DNA of 64,000 bases from Nitrospira sp. SG-bin1. Its GTDB lineage: Bacteria; Nitrospirota; Nitrospiria; Nitrospirales; Nitrospiraceae. A program made the position numbers and the translations under genes. Positions 9,108-16,998 of this stretch are shown here, in pieces. A model generated the notes under the pieces. It saw nothing but the letters and a program-made list of their open reading frames with translations, did not search any database and was not told the DNA's origin. Within the stretch, counting starts at the first letter, position 1; each line of letters opens with the position of its first letter. Location: NCBI GenBank assembly GCA_002083365.1, contig LVWS01000038.1, forward strand, positions 1 through 64,000. Reading direction: 5' to 3'.

Positions 9108-9554
9108 ATGATGACGATCGCAACAATTATCACCACAACAGCAAGACAGACACTGCAGTTGACGGCACTGGTAGGGACGACGCTGCTTCTGGGACAAACA
9201 GCGTTGGCAGAAGACAACGTGTCGGTGCTGATGAAGCAGCGGTTGGCCGACATGGCCGGCAAAGAGGGCACGGTGATCACCGTGGACTATGCACCGGGCG
9301 CCGCATCCGACCTGCACTTTCATCCAGGCTCGGTGTTCGCCTACGTCTTGGAGGGTGCGGTTATCAGTCAATTAGAGGGTGGCGAACCTATGACATACAG
9401 AAAAGGCCAGAGTTGGTATGAGTCACCAAAGATACCGCACGTCGTATCGAAGAACGCGAGCAAAACCGAACCGGCCAAGCTGCTGGTGTTTCTGCTGTCA
9501 CAGGAAAGCGAGTCGCTCGTGATGCCGATGAAATCACCCGGCAGCGCAAAGTGA
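9108..9554 (+). CDS. Exported cupin-domain protein
   Basis: From the ATG at 9108, with AAAGGAAC 6-7 bases upstream, the product is 148 residues with a signal peptide (TALVGTTLLLGQTALA, cleavage about residue 34). A single small cupin barrel follows. Metal-binding-type histidines are visible in DLHFHPGSVFAYVLEG and in ESPKIPHVVSKNAS. Related cupins act as quercetinase-like or sensing proteins; the substrate is not predictable. An ATG at 9069 overlaps the previous stop but gives an implausible polar leader in front of the signal sequence. A periplasmic cupin inside a stress cluster is uncommon. Confidence 0.8.
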   Translation: MMTIATIITTTARQTLQLTALVGTTLLLGQTALAEDNVSVLMKQRLADMAGKEGTVITVDYAPGAASDLHFHPGSVFAYVLEGAVISQLEGGEPMTYRKGQSWYESPKIPHVVSKNASKTEPAKLLVFLLSQESESLVMPMKSPGSAK

Positions 9555-9609
9555 AGCCATCTGTAGTATCTGAAGCACGTGCCTCGTTTGGCCACTGAAC
9601 GGAGGATCT

Positions 9610-10122
9610 ATGATGCAGTATGAAAACCGTTCCAACGCTCCCGGTCGCGCGGTCGATGAGGCTTCTCCGGCGGAAACTTTGCAATGGGATGATGTGGTCC
9701 GTTTAGCTCGACACGGCAATCCTCCACCTCCGCGCCGAGTGGAAAAGACGGAGGCGCAGTGGCGTGCAATTCTCACCGATGAACAATTCCGTATTACACG
9801 TCTGAAGGGGACTGAGCGGGCACACAGCTCGGACATGTGCCGGCTGTTCGAGCCGGGACAATATCGGTGTCTTTGCTGTGATACCGTGCTGTTCGATGCG
9901 GTGCGCAAATATCAAAGCCATTCCGGCTGGCCTAGTTTCACCCAACCCGCGACACTGGGCGTGATCGCCTATCACCAGGACGACAGCCATGGCATGCGCC
10001 GGATCGAGACAACGTGCAATGTATGCGATGCTCACCTCGGCCATGTGTTTCCGGATGGGCCTGAACCGAGCGGATTACGGTTCTGTATCAATGCCCTCTC
10101 ATCGCGGAAGGCCGAGGGGTAA
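9610..10122 (+). CDS. msrB: Peptide methionine-(R)-S-oxide reductase MsrB
   Basis: The enzyme reduces the R epimer of methionine sulfoxide in proteins. It is 170 residues with the zinc-binding pairs CLCC and CNVC, the substrate motif YQSHSGWPSF, and the catalytic cysteine in GLRFCINALS near the C-terminus. GGAGG precedes the ATG with good spacing. The first 40 residues form an extension before the core domain and contain no signal peptide, so the enzyme is cytoplasmic. It lies directly upstream of msrA, the usual partner for the S epimer. Confidence 0.95.
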   Translation: MMQYENRSNAPGRAVDEASPAETLQWDDVVRLARHGNPPPPRRVEKTEAQWRAILTDEQFRITRLKGTERAHSSDMCRLFEPGQYRCLCCDTVLFDAVRKYQSHSGWPSFTQPATLGVIAYHQDDSHGMRRIETTCNVCDAHLGHVFPDGPEPSGLRFCINALSSRKAEG

Positions 10123-10181
10123 TCCGCCGAAATCGACGACTTCCGACGCAAGGACAAGTGCACGACGAAAGGAGGATGTCG

Positions 10182-10685
10182 GTGAGCCGAACTGAAACAG
10201 CGATATTGGCCGGTGGTTGTTTCTGGGGTATGCAGGATCTCATCCGCAAGCTCCCCGGCGTGCTTTCGACACGCGTCGGCTACAGCGGTGGTGATGTGCC
10301 GAATGCCACCTATCGTAACCATGGGACGCATGCGGAAGCCATCGAGGTCGTGTTCGACCCGGACATGCTGGCGTTCCGTAGCTTACTGGAAACGTTTTTC
10401 CAAATTCATGATCCTACGACGGTAGACCGCCAGGGTAACGATCGAGGCACGTCATACCGATCGGGAATTTACTACACCTCGGAGGCCCAGCGCATAGTGG
10501 CGGAAGAGACGATCGCCGATGTGAACGCGTCGGGATTATGGCCGGGCAAAGTGGTTACAGAAGTTCGACCGGCCGGTCCGTTTTGGCAGGCGGAACCGGA
10601 GCATCAGGATTATCTTGAACGATATCCCAACGGATATACCTGTCACTATTCAAGACCCAACTGGAAATTACCACGGCGGGCCTGA
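10182..10685 (+). CDS. msrA: Peptide methionine-(S)-S-oxide reductase MsrA
   Basis: The 167-residue protein carries the catalytic motif GGCFWG at about residues 11-16, then VGYSGGDVPNATYRNHGTHAEA and the conserved end DYLERYPNGYTCHY. It reduces the S epimer of methionine sulfoxide. The GTG at 10182 is chosen because AAAGGAGG lies 6 bases upstream; the in-frame ATG at 10176 touches the binding site. The 59-base gap to msrB supports co-expression. No signal peptide is present. Confidence 0.95.
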   Translation: MSRTETAILAGGCFWGMQDLIRKLPGVLSTRVGYSGGDVPNATYRNHGTHAEAIEVVFDPDMLAFRSLLETFFQIHDPTTVDRQGNDRGTSYRSGIYYTSEAQRIVAEETIADVNASGLWPGKVVTEVRPAGPFWQAEPEHQDYLERYPNGYTCHYSRPNWKLPRRA

Positions 10686-10805
10686 GTGGCCATGCCTTTC
10701 GTAGCGATGGGCCAGTTGAAACGTAACGTCTCCTCTCATGACTCCTGATGAGATGGTCGGTAACGCGCCGAACCTCCACAGAGCGTAAACAAACGGAGGT
10801 GCATG

Positions 10806-11201
10806 ATGGCAATCAATAAAAAGACAACGAGTCTTGGCATGCCCTGGGAGAAGAAATACGGGTACGCCCAAGCGGTACAAGTCCGGGACACCATCTATAT
10901 CGCTGGACAGATAAGCCATGACGACCAGGGCAATATCGTCGGTCGTGGAGATATGGAAGTTCAGATGCGGCGGGCATACGCCAACATCCAGAAGGTTCTC
11001 GCGGAGTACAACGCCACGATGGATAACGTCGTCGATGAAGTACTGTTTGTGACAGATATGGATGCCGCCTTGGCCTCGGCGGCCAAGTGCAGACAAGAAG
11101 TATTTTCCGGCACCCCGGTGGTGGCAAGCACCATCGTGCAAATACAGCGCCTCGCATTTCCTGAACTGATGATTGAGATTCGATGCATCGCGAGGACATG
11201 A
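10806..11201 (+). CDS. RidA family protein (first copy)
   Basis: This 131-residue YjgF/YER057c/UK114 protein keeps the fold landmarks AVQVRDTIYIAGQIS, ANIQKVLAEYNATMDNVV and the IQRLAFPELMIEI segment, which holds the arginine needed for imine hydrolysis in true RidA. Such enzymes remove reactive enamine/imine intermediates. CGGAGGT precedes two adjacent ATG codons (10803 and 10806). It follows msrA in the same direction, consistent with a damage-control cluster. A second RidA homologue is at 27850. Confidence 0.85.
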   Translation: MAINKKTTSLGMPWEKKYGYAQAVQVRDTIYIAGQISHDDQGNIVGRGDMEVQMRRAYANIQKVLAEYNATMDNVVDEVLFVTDMDAALASAAKCRQEVFSGTPVVASTIVQIQRLAFPELMIEIRCIART

Positions 11202-11242
11202 GCCTAGCGGGCCCTTGCAGACTTACCCGAAAGGAGACACCT

Positions 11243-11668
11243 ATGAAACGGATTGCTTTAATGCTGTTTGCGTTTGCAATGGTATCAGGTGCGGTAGCGG
11301 CCCAGGCCCAAACCTCTACATCGACTAACGAGCCTCCAGCCAAACTGATCGTGGACTCCCCAGTTCCGGACCTGCTGGCTCAGGGCCTTGTCTGGATCCC
11401 ATGGCGGGTGGAGAACGTGCAAATCGGACCGGTGTTCGGCAAGGATGCCCTCAACGCGTCTCCGCGGGTGGGACATCTCCACATACATGTGGACGACCTG
11501 CCTTGGTTGTGGGCGGACTTTAGTAATAATCCGATCGATGTGGCTTTCTTGCCGGCCGGCCAGCACAAGATCCGGATCGAATTGGTGAACGCCATCCATC
11601 AGCCGGTTCCCGGTCAGTCCAAGACAGTTACGTTCACCATACCTAAAGGAGCGTCACCCTCTCAGTGA
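11243..11668 (+). CDS. Exported DUF6130-type protein
   Basis: The 141-residue product starts at an ATG with AAAGGAG 7 bases upstream and has a clear signal peptide (IALMLFAFAMVSGAVAAQAQ). The mature part has alternating beta-type segments (LVWIPWRVENVQIGPVFG, RVGHLHIHVDDLPWLWAD, GQHKIRIELVNA) like a small immunoglobulin or cupredoxin-type sandwich. The HLHIHVDD segment could bind a metal. I associate this pattern with DUF6130; function is unknown. It is co-directional with the redox genes around it. Confidence 0.7.
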   Translation: MKRIALMLFAFAMVSGAVAAQAQTSTSTNEPPAKLIVDSPVPDLLAQGLVWIPWRVENVQIGPVFGKDALNASPRVGHLHIHVDDLPWLWADFSNNPIDVAFLPAGQHKIRIELVNAIHQPVPGQSKTVTFTIPKGASPSQ

Positions 11669-11782
11669 GGACGACGGAGGTGAACGTATCTCCGGGCAGC
11701 GGAAAGAATATGACCGTCAGGCTTCCAGAGAACACAACTCGGTCGACGGGCTTTCAGCGATGAACGTAGAGAAGCACAAGAC

Positions 11783-12700
11783 ATGGCACACCCCATTCTG
11801 GTCACCGGCGCCGCGGGGCGCATCGGCGGTGTAGGGCGCACGGTCACTGAGCTGCTGTTGAAACAAGGCAGAGCGGTACGGGCGATGGTGCGACAAGAAG
11901 ACGTGCGCGCGCGGGCATTGCGCGACATCGGTGCGGAAGTCGTAGTCGGCGATCTGCTCGACCTCAATTCGATGCACAGGGCGATCGCCGGCTGCGAGAC
12001 GATGTATTTCGGCATGTCGGTTTCAGATACATATCTGGCCGCAACGGTCAATGTGGCTGCGGTGGCGAAACATCATAGTGTAAAGGCGTTCATCAACATG
12101 TCACAAATGACGCTCGCGCAAATGAGCATCACCGAAACCACCCCGAGCCCGCAGCATAAGCTGCACTGGCTCGCCGAGCAGACACTCAACTGGTCCGGTC
12201 TGCCGGTCGTGCACGTGCGGCCAACCGTGCTCCTCGAAGGTTTCTTCCTGATCTTTACTTCCGATTCAGTCCGGTCATCGAATCAGATCCGGCTACCGTT
12301 CGGCGAAGGCAAGACGTCTCCAGTCGCGGTAGAAGATGTGGCACGTGTGCTGGCCATGCTGCTCACCGATCCGAAGCCGCACGTCGGAAAGACCTATCAC
12401 CTGACGGGCCCGCAGTCCGAGAACATGTACTTCTTTGCGCGGGAGTATTCGAAGGCGCTCAACCGTACGATCACCTTTGTAGACATCCCGGTCGAGACGT
12501 GGAGAGAAGAGCTGCTCAAGCATGGTTTGCCGATTCATCTGGTGAACCATCTCTCGACGATGGCCGATCTGCACCGTGGAGGGTGCTACGACCGGATGTC
12601 GGACGACGTGTTCACGCTAACGAGCCAAAAGCCCCTAAGCGTGCAGGAGTTCGTTAGGAGAAATGCGACGAAGTTTACCGCATCGACACAAGATGCATGA
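11783..12700 (+). CDS. NmrA-like NAD(P)-binding oxidoreductase
   Basis: This 305-residue atypical short-chain dehydrogenase has the NmrA/QOR2-type nucleotide loop VTGAAGRIGGVGRTV at the N-terminus, then EVVVGDLLDLNSMHRAI and VHVRPTVLLEGFF. The usual glycine-rich loop is expanded by an extra glycine-valine pair. Relatives act as NADPH-dependent quinone or aldehyde reductases, or as redox sensors. The start lacks a strong Shine-Dalgarno sequence. It lies between the DUF6130 gene and the zinc alcohol dehydrogenase gene. Confidence 0.82.
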   Translation: MAHPILVTGAAGRIGGVGRTVTELLLKQGRAVRAMVRQEDVRARALRDIGAEVVVGDLLDLNSMHRAIAGCETMYFGMSVSDTYLAATVNVAAVAKHHSVKAFINMSQMTLAQMSITETTPSPQHKLHWLAEQTLNWSGLPVVHVRPTVLLEGFFLIFTSDSVRSSNQIRLPFGEGKTSPVAVEDVARVLAMLLTDPKPHVGKTYHLTGPQSENMYFFAREYSKALNRTITFVDIPVETWREELLKHGLPIHLVNHLSTMADLHRGGCYDRMSDDVFTLTSQKPLSVQEFVRRNATKFTASTQDA

Positions 12701-12775
12701 GTATCTGCGGGTGCTCTCGTGCGGACGGATTCTTCGCCTGGCATCGCACGTTCACACAACCCGAAGGAGGCCGAC

Positions 12776-13792
12776 ATGTCGCAGATGACGGCGGTTCAGA
12801 TTCCCTCACCGCGCGCGCCATTCGAAGTGGTCAAGCGAGAAATCCCATCACCTGGAGCCAACGAGGTCCGCATTAAAGTGCAGGCCTGCGGGATCTGTCA
12901 TAGCGACGTGATCGTCAAAGAGGGGATGTGGCCGGGACTGCAATACCCCCGAGTGACGGGACACGAAGTCGCCGGCGTGATCGACGAAATCGGTACGGGC
13001 GTAAAAGCCTGGAGGAAGGGCCAGCAGGTCGGTGTAGGCTGGCATGGCGGACATTGTTTTCAGTGCGATCCTTGTCGGCGAGGCGATTTCATGGGTTGCC
13101 ACAATTTCCAAGTGACTGGCGTCAGTGAGGACGGCGGATATGCCCAATACATGATTGCCAACAACGAAGCTGTGGCGGCGATTCCGGATACTCTCTCGCC
13201 GGTAGAAGCGGCCCCTCTCTTGTGTGCGGGCGTCACGACCTTCAATAGCCTGAGGCATAGCCCGGCAATCGCGGGAGATGTGGTGGCTGTCCAGGGCATC
13301 GGCGGGCTCGGTCATCTTGGCATTCAATTTGCCCACAAGATGGGATTCCACACGGTAGCCATTGGTCGAGGCAAAGACAAGGCGTCCCTCGCCCGGAAGC
13401 TCGGCGCCGTCCGCTACCTCGACACAGATTCCGACAACGTTGCGAAGGAACTCATGAGTCTTGGAGGCGCCTCGGTGATTCTCGCCACCGTTCCGGACGG
13501 GAAGGCCATGTCCCCGCTCATCGACGGGCTTGGGGTCGGTGGGCAATTGCTCGTGGTCGGGGCTTCGACCGATCCCATCAGCGCGACACCCATTCAACTT
13601 CTCCTGAGTCGCCGGTCCATCCAAGGATGGCCATCAGGGACCGCACGAGATTCTCAGGACACGCTGAACTTTTGCGCGCTCACAGGGATTCGAGCCATGG
13701 TGGAGACGCTTCCGCTCGAGCAGGCTGCTGCCGGCTATGAGCGTATGCTGAGCGGCAAAGCGCGGTTTCGCGTGGTGCTGACAATGAGCTAA
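12776..13792 (+). CDS. Zinc-dependent alcohol dehydrogenase (AdhP-like)
   Basis: The 338-residue MDR enzyme is counted from the ATG at 12776, with AAGGAGG 6 bases upstream. The catalytic zinc site is suggested by ACGICHSDVI and TGHEVAGVI. The structural zinc cysteines are present in HCFQCDPCRRGDFMGCHN. The Rossmann loop reads VVAVQGIGGLGHLGIQFA. It should oxidise alcohols or reduce aldehydes with NAD(H), and it closes the co-directional redox cluster. Real substrates are unknown; aldehyde detoxification fits the neighbours. Confidence 0.9.
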   Translation: MSQMTAVQIPSPRAPFEVVKREIPSPGANEVRIKVQACGICHSDVIVKEGMWPGLQYPRVTGHEVAGVIDEIGTGVKAWRKGQQVGVGWHGGHCFQCDPCRRGDFMGCHNFQVTGVSEDGGYAQYMIANNEAVAAIPDTLSPVEAAPLLCAGVTTFNSLRHSPAIAGDVVAVQGIGGLGHLGIQFAHKMGFHTVAIGRGKDKASLARKLGAVRYLDTDSDNVAKELMSLGGASVILATVPDGKAMSPLIDGLGVGGQLLVVGASTDPISATPIQLLLSRRSIQGWPSGTARDSQDTLNFCALTGIRAMVETLPLEQAAAGYERMLSGKARFRVVLTMS

Positions 13793-13872
13793 GCCGCAAC
13801 CCTATCTTCTCTGGCCGGTTGGTGGCGAATATCGAGTATCGGAAATAGTAAAAGGGCGAACAGCTCTCTGTC

Positions 13873-13970
13873 CAACGGCCTGATTCCATCACATCGAGCA
13901 GAGAGGCGGTCTCGTAAATCCACTCCCGGAAGCGGCCCTTGCTTGCCGTACATGCGCAACGTCGCTCTTT
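13873..13970 (-). pseudogene. Fragment of a vapB antitoxin gene
   Basis: This 98-base segment is close to identical with 16528-16627, the 3' part of the intact vapB gene, and differs by several substitutions and a 2-base gap. In the matching frame it still encodes ETASLLDVMESGR against DTASLLDVMESSR in the intact gene. No start or DNA-binding region is present, so it is a relic. Its right end runs directly into a tRNA 3'-end fragment. Confidence 0.8.
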
Positions 13971-13978
13971 TAAGGCAA

Positions 13979-14012
13979 GGGCCCTAGGTTCGAGTCCCAG
14001 CTGGCTCACCAT
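13979..14012 (+). repeat. tRNA 3'-end fragment, left copy of a direct repeat (att-like)
   Basis: The sequence contains GGTTCGAGTCCCAGCTGG followed by CTCACCA, which is the T-loop and acceptor end of a tRNA including an encoded CCA. No D-arm or anticodon arm precedes it. It matches 15439-15472 at 31 of 34 positions. Integrases of many genomic islands target tRNA 3' ends, so this may be an attachment-site remnant. Confidence 0.65.
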
Positions 14013-14210
14013 CTCTAACCAAATGTTCATGCCTCCTCTCCTAACTAGTCTAGGGCCTTGCCATAGGGCATAGTTCAGTCAAAGTTCTAAGATTTATAAG
14101 TACTTGCAAGGCATGGCCATTTTTTATGGCACCACCGTTATTAAAAGTTGACCAGTCAATGCTTAATAACATATTCTCCTATTCAGTAATCGTGAATAGG
14201 GAGTTCAACG

Positions 14211-15374
14211 ATGAACCGTGGCTTGATTGGCCGATACGAGACTTCTCAAATTGGAGAAGAGCACGTACGCGCCTATATCCCGAAACCACTCCCTCCCGTA
14301 CCATCTCTTGATCTCACAGGCGCGCGTCAGGTTCTACTCGAGCAAGCTCTGTTAGCCTTGGGACGTCTGGACAGCGTTTCCACATTACTGCCTGATCCAC
14401 ATCTCTTTCTCTACTCGTATGTTCGGAAAGAAGCTCTGTTGTCCTCCCAGATCGAAGGAACTCAATCATCCTTATCTGACTTGCTTCTATTTGAACTGGA
14501 GGAAGCTCCGGGGGTGCCACAAGACGAAGTGACAGACGTCTCTAACTATGTTGCGGCATTGGAATATGGGCTTGAGCGATTGCGCGAAGGGTTCCCTCTG
14601 TCGAACCGTCTGATCCGAGAGGTTCATGCGCAACTTCTGTCACGTGGCCGGGGAAATGAAAAACTGCCTGGAGAGTTCCGCCGATCACAGAACTGGATTG
14701 GGGGCACTCGACCTGGAAATGCCCACTTTGTCCCACCACCACACTTGGTTGTCGAATATTGTATGGGACAGCTGGAGCAGTTTCTTCATGATGAAGCCAT
14801 CCCTTTACCTATGCTTATCAAGGCTGCTCTTGCGCATGTTCAGTTTGAAACGATTCATCCTTTTCTGGACGGCAACGGGCGTGTCGGGCGACTTCTCATT
14901 ACCATTCTCCTGTGCCGTGGTGGTGTACTGATGCAGCCTCTTCTCTACCTCAGCCTCTATTTCAAGCAAAACCGGTCCACCTATTATCGATTACTTGATC
15001 AAGTACGTCTGGACGGAAATTGGGAAGCATGGATCGACTTCTTTCTAGAGGGTGTACGGACAACCGCCCAAGGAGCTGTCACAACAGCACAGCGTGTTGT
15101 GGAATTATTTAATGCCGATGCAGCGAAGATTCAGACAGGTGGACGGGCTGCTGGTTCGGCACTTCGTGTCCACGCAGCCCTTCGTGAGCGCCCGATTGTT
15201 TCCCTTTCGAACATCTGCCGACGCACAGGTCTTTCCTTCCCAGCGGCGACAAACGGCATGGCTTTGCTTCAAAAACTGGGGACAGTTCGAGAACTCACTG
15301 GTCGGCACCGAAATAGGCTGTTTGCCTATGATCGTTATATTCAGATTCTCAGTGAGGGCACAGAACCATTGTAG
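14211..15374 (+). CDS. Fic-domain AMPylase-type protein with C-terminal winged helix
   Basis: The 387-residue protein belongs to the Fic/DOC superfamily, whose members transfer AMP or another nucleotide part to protein hydroxyls. The active motif HPFLDGNGRVGR is intact at 216-227. An N-terminal SSQIEGT at 78-84 matches the (S/T)xxxE(G/N) inhibitory helix, so this is a self-inhibited class II Fic. A Fic N-terminal region covers residues 1-90. A winged-helix-like end follows (ALRERPIVSLSNICRRTGLS). TAGGGAG lies before the ATG. It is the only intact gene between the two tRNA 3'-end repeats. No separate antitoxin is needed or seen. Targets are unknown. Confidence 0.92.
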   Translation: MNRGLIGRYETSQIGEEHVRAYIPKPLPPVPSLDLTGARQVLLEQALLALGRLDSVSTLLPDPHLFLYSYVRKEALLSSQIEGTQSSLSDLLLFELEEAPGVPQDEVTDVSNYVAALEYGLERLREGFPLSNRLIREVHAQLLSRGRGNEKLPGEFRRSQNWIGGTRPGNAHFVPPPHLVVEYCMGQLEQFLHDEAIPLPMLIKAALAHVQFETIHPFLDGNGRVGRLLITILLCRGGVLMQPLLYLSLYFKQNRSTYYRLLDQVRLDGNWEAWIDFFLEGVRTTAQGAVTTAQRVVELFNADAAKIQTGGRAAGSALRVHAALRERPIVSLSNICRRTGLSFPAATNGMALLQKLGTVRELTGRHRNRLFAYDRYIQILSEGTEPL

Positions 15375-15438
15375 AACTGTTCAGTTCTTATCTTATTATC
15401 CAGAACTACAATCCCAGGCTAATTCATGAAATTAAGGA

Positions 15439-15472
15439 GGGCCCGGGGTTCGAGTCCCAGCCGGCTCACCAT
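15439..15472 (+). repeat. tRNA 3'-end fragment, right copy of a direct repeat (att-like)
   Basis: GGTTCGAGTCCCAGCCGG plus CTCACCA repeats the left copy at 13979-14012 with three mismatches. The upstream 40 bases do not form the rest of a tRNA. It lies 65 bases after the Fic stop codon. Together the copies bracket 1.46 kb carrying only the Fic gene. Confidence 0.65.
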
Positions 15473-15735
15473 TAAATCAACGAGTTAGTGTATCAGGCCT
15501 ACGCCATCTGCGTTCCTTGCTTTAATTTTGTGCCAACCTCGAATAGCCTTTCCAGTACGCTAACTGTCAAGGATTCCTTCTCAGGATAAAGTACCGAGGG
15601 CCACCTCAAGTGGCTAAGGCGGATTCCGGACCACGGCTCGAAGGTGTTCTCATCTTAGAGAAACGCGGCTTGGATAGATTGGCTGTATGGGATGCACTCT
15701 TGCGAGTGGCCTCGAGAATGTCTTCCAGGTAGACC
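15473..15735. other. Intergenic stretch, nothing recognised
   Basis: About 260 bases between the right tRNA fragment and the 3' end of the nucleotidyltransferase pseudogene contain no frame, hairpin or repeat that I can support. It may be decayed accessory DNA. Confidence 0.35.
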
Positions 15736-16032
15736 CTAGAAGTCCGTGGCATAGACGGTTTCTCGTTGGATAATCGGCAAGAGTCTTGGCTTGATAGAAC
15801 TCATCGTAACGAGTCTACGCGAGACCGGAACAGGTCTTCCAGGAAGATTTTCGTATCCATGTAGGCGTCGAAGGACTTCTCCGACAACTCCACGACAAAA
15901 TCGAGATCACTCCCTGGCATAGCCTCGCCTTGGGCATAGGACCCAAACAGGCCAAGTCGGCGCACTCCCAACCTTTTGGGGCGCCTGATTTTGCTCAACG
16001 AGCTTCAGCACTTCGTCTCGACTTGTGATCAT
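15736..16032 (-). pseudogene. MNT-type nucleotidyltransferase, broken by two frameshifts
   Basis: Reading from the ATG at 16032 gives MITSRDEVLKLVEQNQ. One frame away it continues RRLGLFGSYAQGEAMPGSDLDFVVE, the minimal nucleotidyltransferase motif GSxAxGE...SDLDF. That frame stops early at VDSLR. Shifting by one base again restores LVTMSSIKPRLLPIIQRETVYATDF, the expected family C-terminus, ending at 15736. Two single-base indels, near 15995 and near 15815, therefore inactivate a gene of about 98 codons. MNT proteins are usually antitoxin partners of HEPN toxins; no HEPN gene is seen here. Confidence 0.8.
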
Positions 16033-16101
16033 CGCTGCGGCGGTTCGATGTGCGCCGTTTTTCATGGATCGTTGGATGCGCAATATCTGTTGCAAGAAAG
16101 G

Positions 16102-16530
16102 TCAGTTGAAAGGATGACTCCACCGTAGACCAGGAAAGCGGGCATAGTCGCGATCAGTTGTAATCCATTCGGCGCCTGCTTCGATGGCCAGAGCAGCAAG
16201 AAAAGCATCCGCAACGAGATTCCCTTTCGCGCTTACTTCTTGGCACAACCGTTGAAAGATATCCCAATGCCGTTCGCCTGGCGCGACAGTCACGGCGTTC
16301 GGATGGTTGCGAAGCGATGCGGCAAATTGCATGGCAAGCGGCAATGGAGTGGGATCGCCAAAGACGCGGGGATGGGTCACTATTCGTAGGAATCCCCTGA
16401 GCACCAGATCGGAAACTCCGAATGCCGCATCCGATGTCAGAATCCCCTTCAGCCAATCCCGATAATCCGAATGACGGGTTGAGTCTTGTCGGTGCGCATA
16501 GACCAGCACATTAACGTCCGGCAGGATCAA
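16102..16530 (-). CDS. vapC: VapC-type PIN-domain toxin
   Basis: This 142-residue PIN nuclease starts ILPDVNVLVYAHRQDS, giving the first conserved aspartate. It carries an acidic residue in NLVADAFLAALAIE and ends with WITTDRDYARFPGL, the classic PIN finish. VapC toxins cleave structured RNAs such as initiator tRNA or the 23S sarcin-ricin loop. Its ATG overlaps the stop of vapB by four bases (ATGA). All acidic positions look intact, so it is probably functional. Confidence 0.9.
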   Translation of the reverse strand: MILPDVNVLVYAHRQDSTRHSDYRDWLKGILTSDAAFGVSDLVLRGFLRIVTHPRVFGDPTPLPLAMQFAASLRNHPNAVTVAPGERHWDIFQRLCQEVSAKGNLVADAFLAALAIEAGAEWITTDRDYARFPGLRWSHPFN

Positions 16531-16769
16531 CGGCTTGATTCCATCACATCGAGCAGAGAGGCGGTATCGTCGAGATCCACTCCGGGAAGCGGCCCTTGCT
16601 TGCCGTATATGGGCAACGTCGCTCTTTCTGACCGCCGCGAGCGCCGGCGCCTTGCAAGCCCCTCGCGCAACGTATCTTCGATGAGGGCAGTCACCGTGGA
16701 GTTCGATGCGGCCGCCAACTTCTTAATCTGTGTCAGTAGGTCGTCAGGGAGATTAATTGTCGTCCGCAT
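16527..16769 (-). CDS. vapB: VapB-type ribbon-helix-helix antitoxin
   Basis: The 80-residue protein opens with MRTTINLPDDLLTQIKKLA, a ribbon-helix-helix DNA-binding strand and helix, followed by STVTALIEDTLREGLARRR. The C-terminal tail (LPGVDLDDTASLLDVMESSR) is the likely VapC-binding segment. It is the promoter-proximal gene of the pair, as usual for autoregulated toxin-antitoxin operons. The last 100 bases have a degraded copy at 13873-13970. Confidence 0.9.
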   Translation of the reverse strand: MRTTINLPDDLLTQIKKLAAASNSTVTALIEDTLREGLARRRRSRRSERATLPIYGKQGPLPGVDLDDTASLLDVMESSR

Positions 16770-16935
16770 GCATCAAATCATATGTAATAAGCATATTGAT
16801 GTCAATATCCCGGCGCACTCTGCCCCAAAGCCACAATTTGGTTTCGCCTCTCCTCTTCGCCATAGGCAAAGACCTGACGTTGCTTTTTGTATTCGGAAGA
16901 CTTTCCATGTCGTTCAAGTTCCGAGACGGCACGTG

Positions 16936-16972
16936 TCCTGTCGATATTTCGTCATCTGACGAATAGACGACG
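16936..16972. promoter_or_regulatory. Repeated palindromic operator-like element, copy 1
   Basis: A 37-base segment is identical to 20229-20265. Its core is the inverted repeat TTCGTC-ATCT-GACGAA, and the arms extend imperfectly to about 15 bases each (GTCGATATTTCGTCA with TGACGAATAGACGAC). This copy lies upstream of a decayed plus-strand frame and about 170 bases upstream of vapB on the other strand. Confidence 0.5.
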
Positions 16973-16998
16973 GACCGACTTCTCAAGGAGATGGAAGG

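Noticed and set aside
13940..14012. Possible complete tRNA gene
   Set aside because: Only the T-loop and acceptor 3' strand are present. The upstream bases are vapB-derived and cannot form D and anticodon arms; the T-stem is also imperfect.
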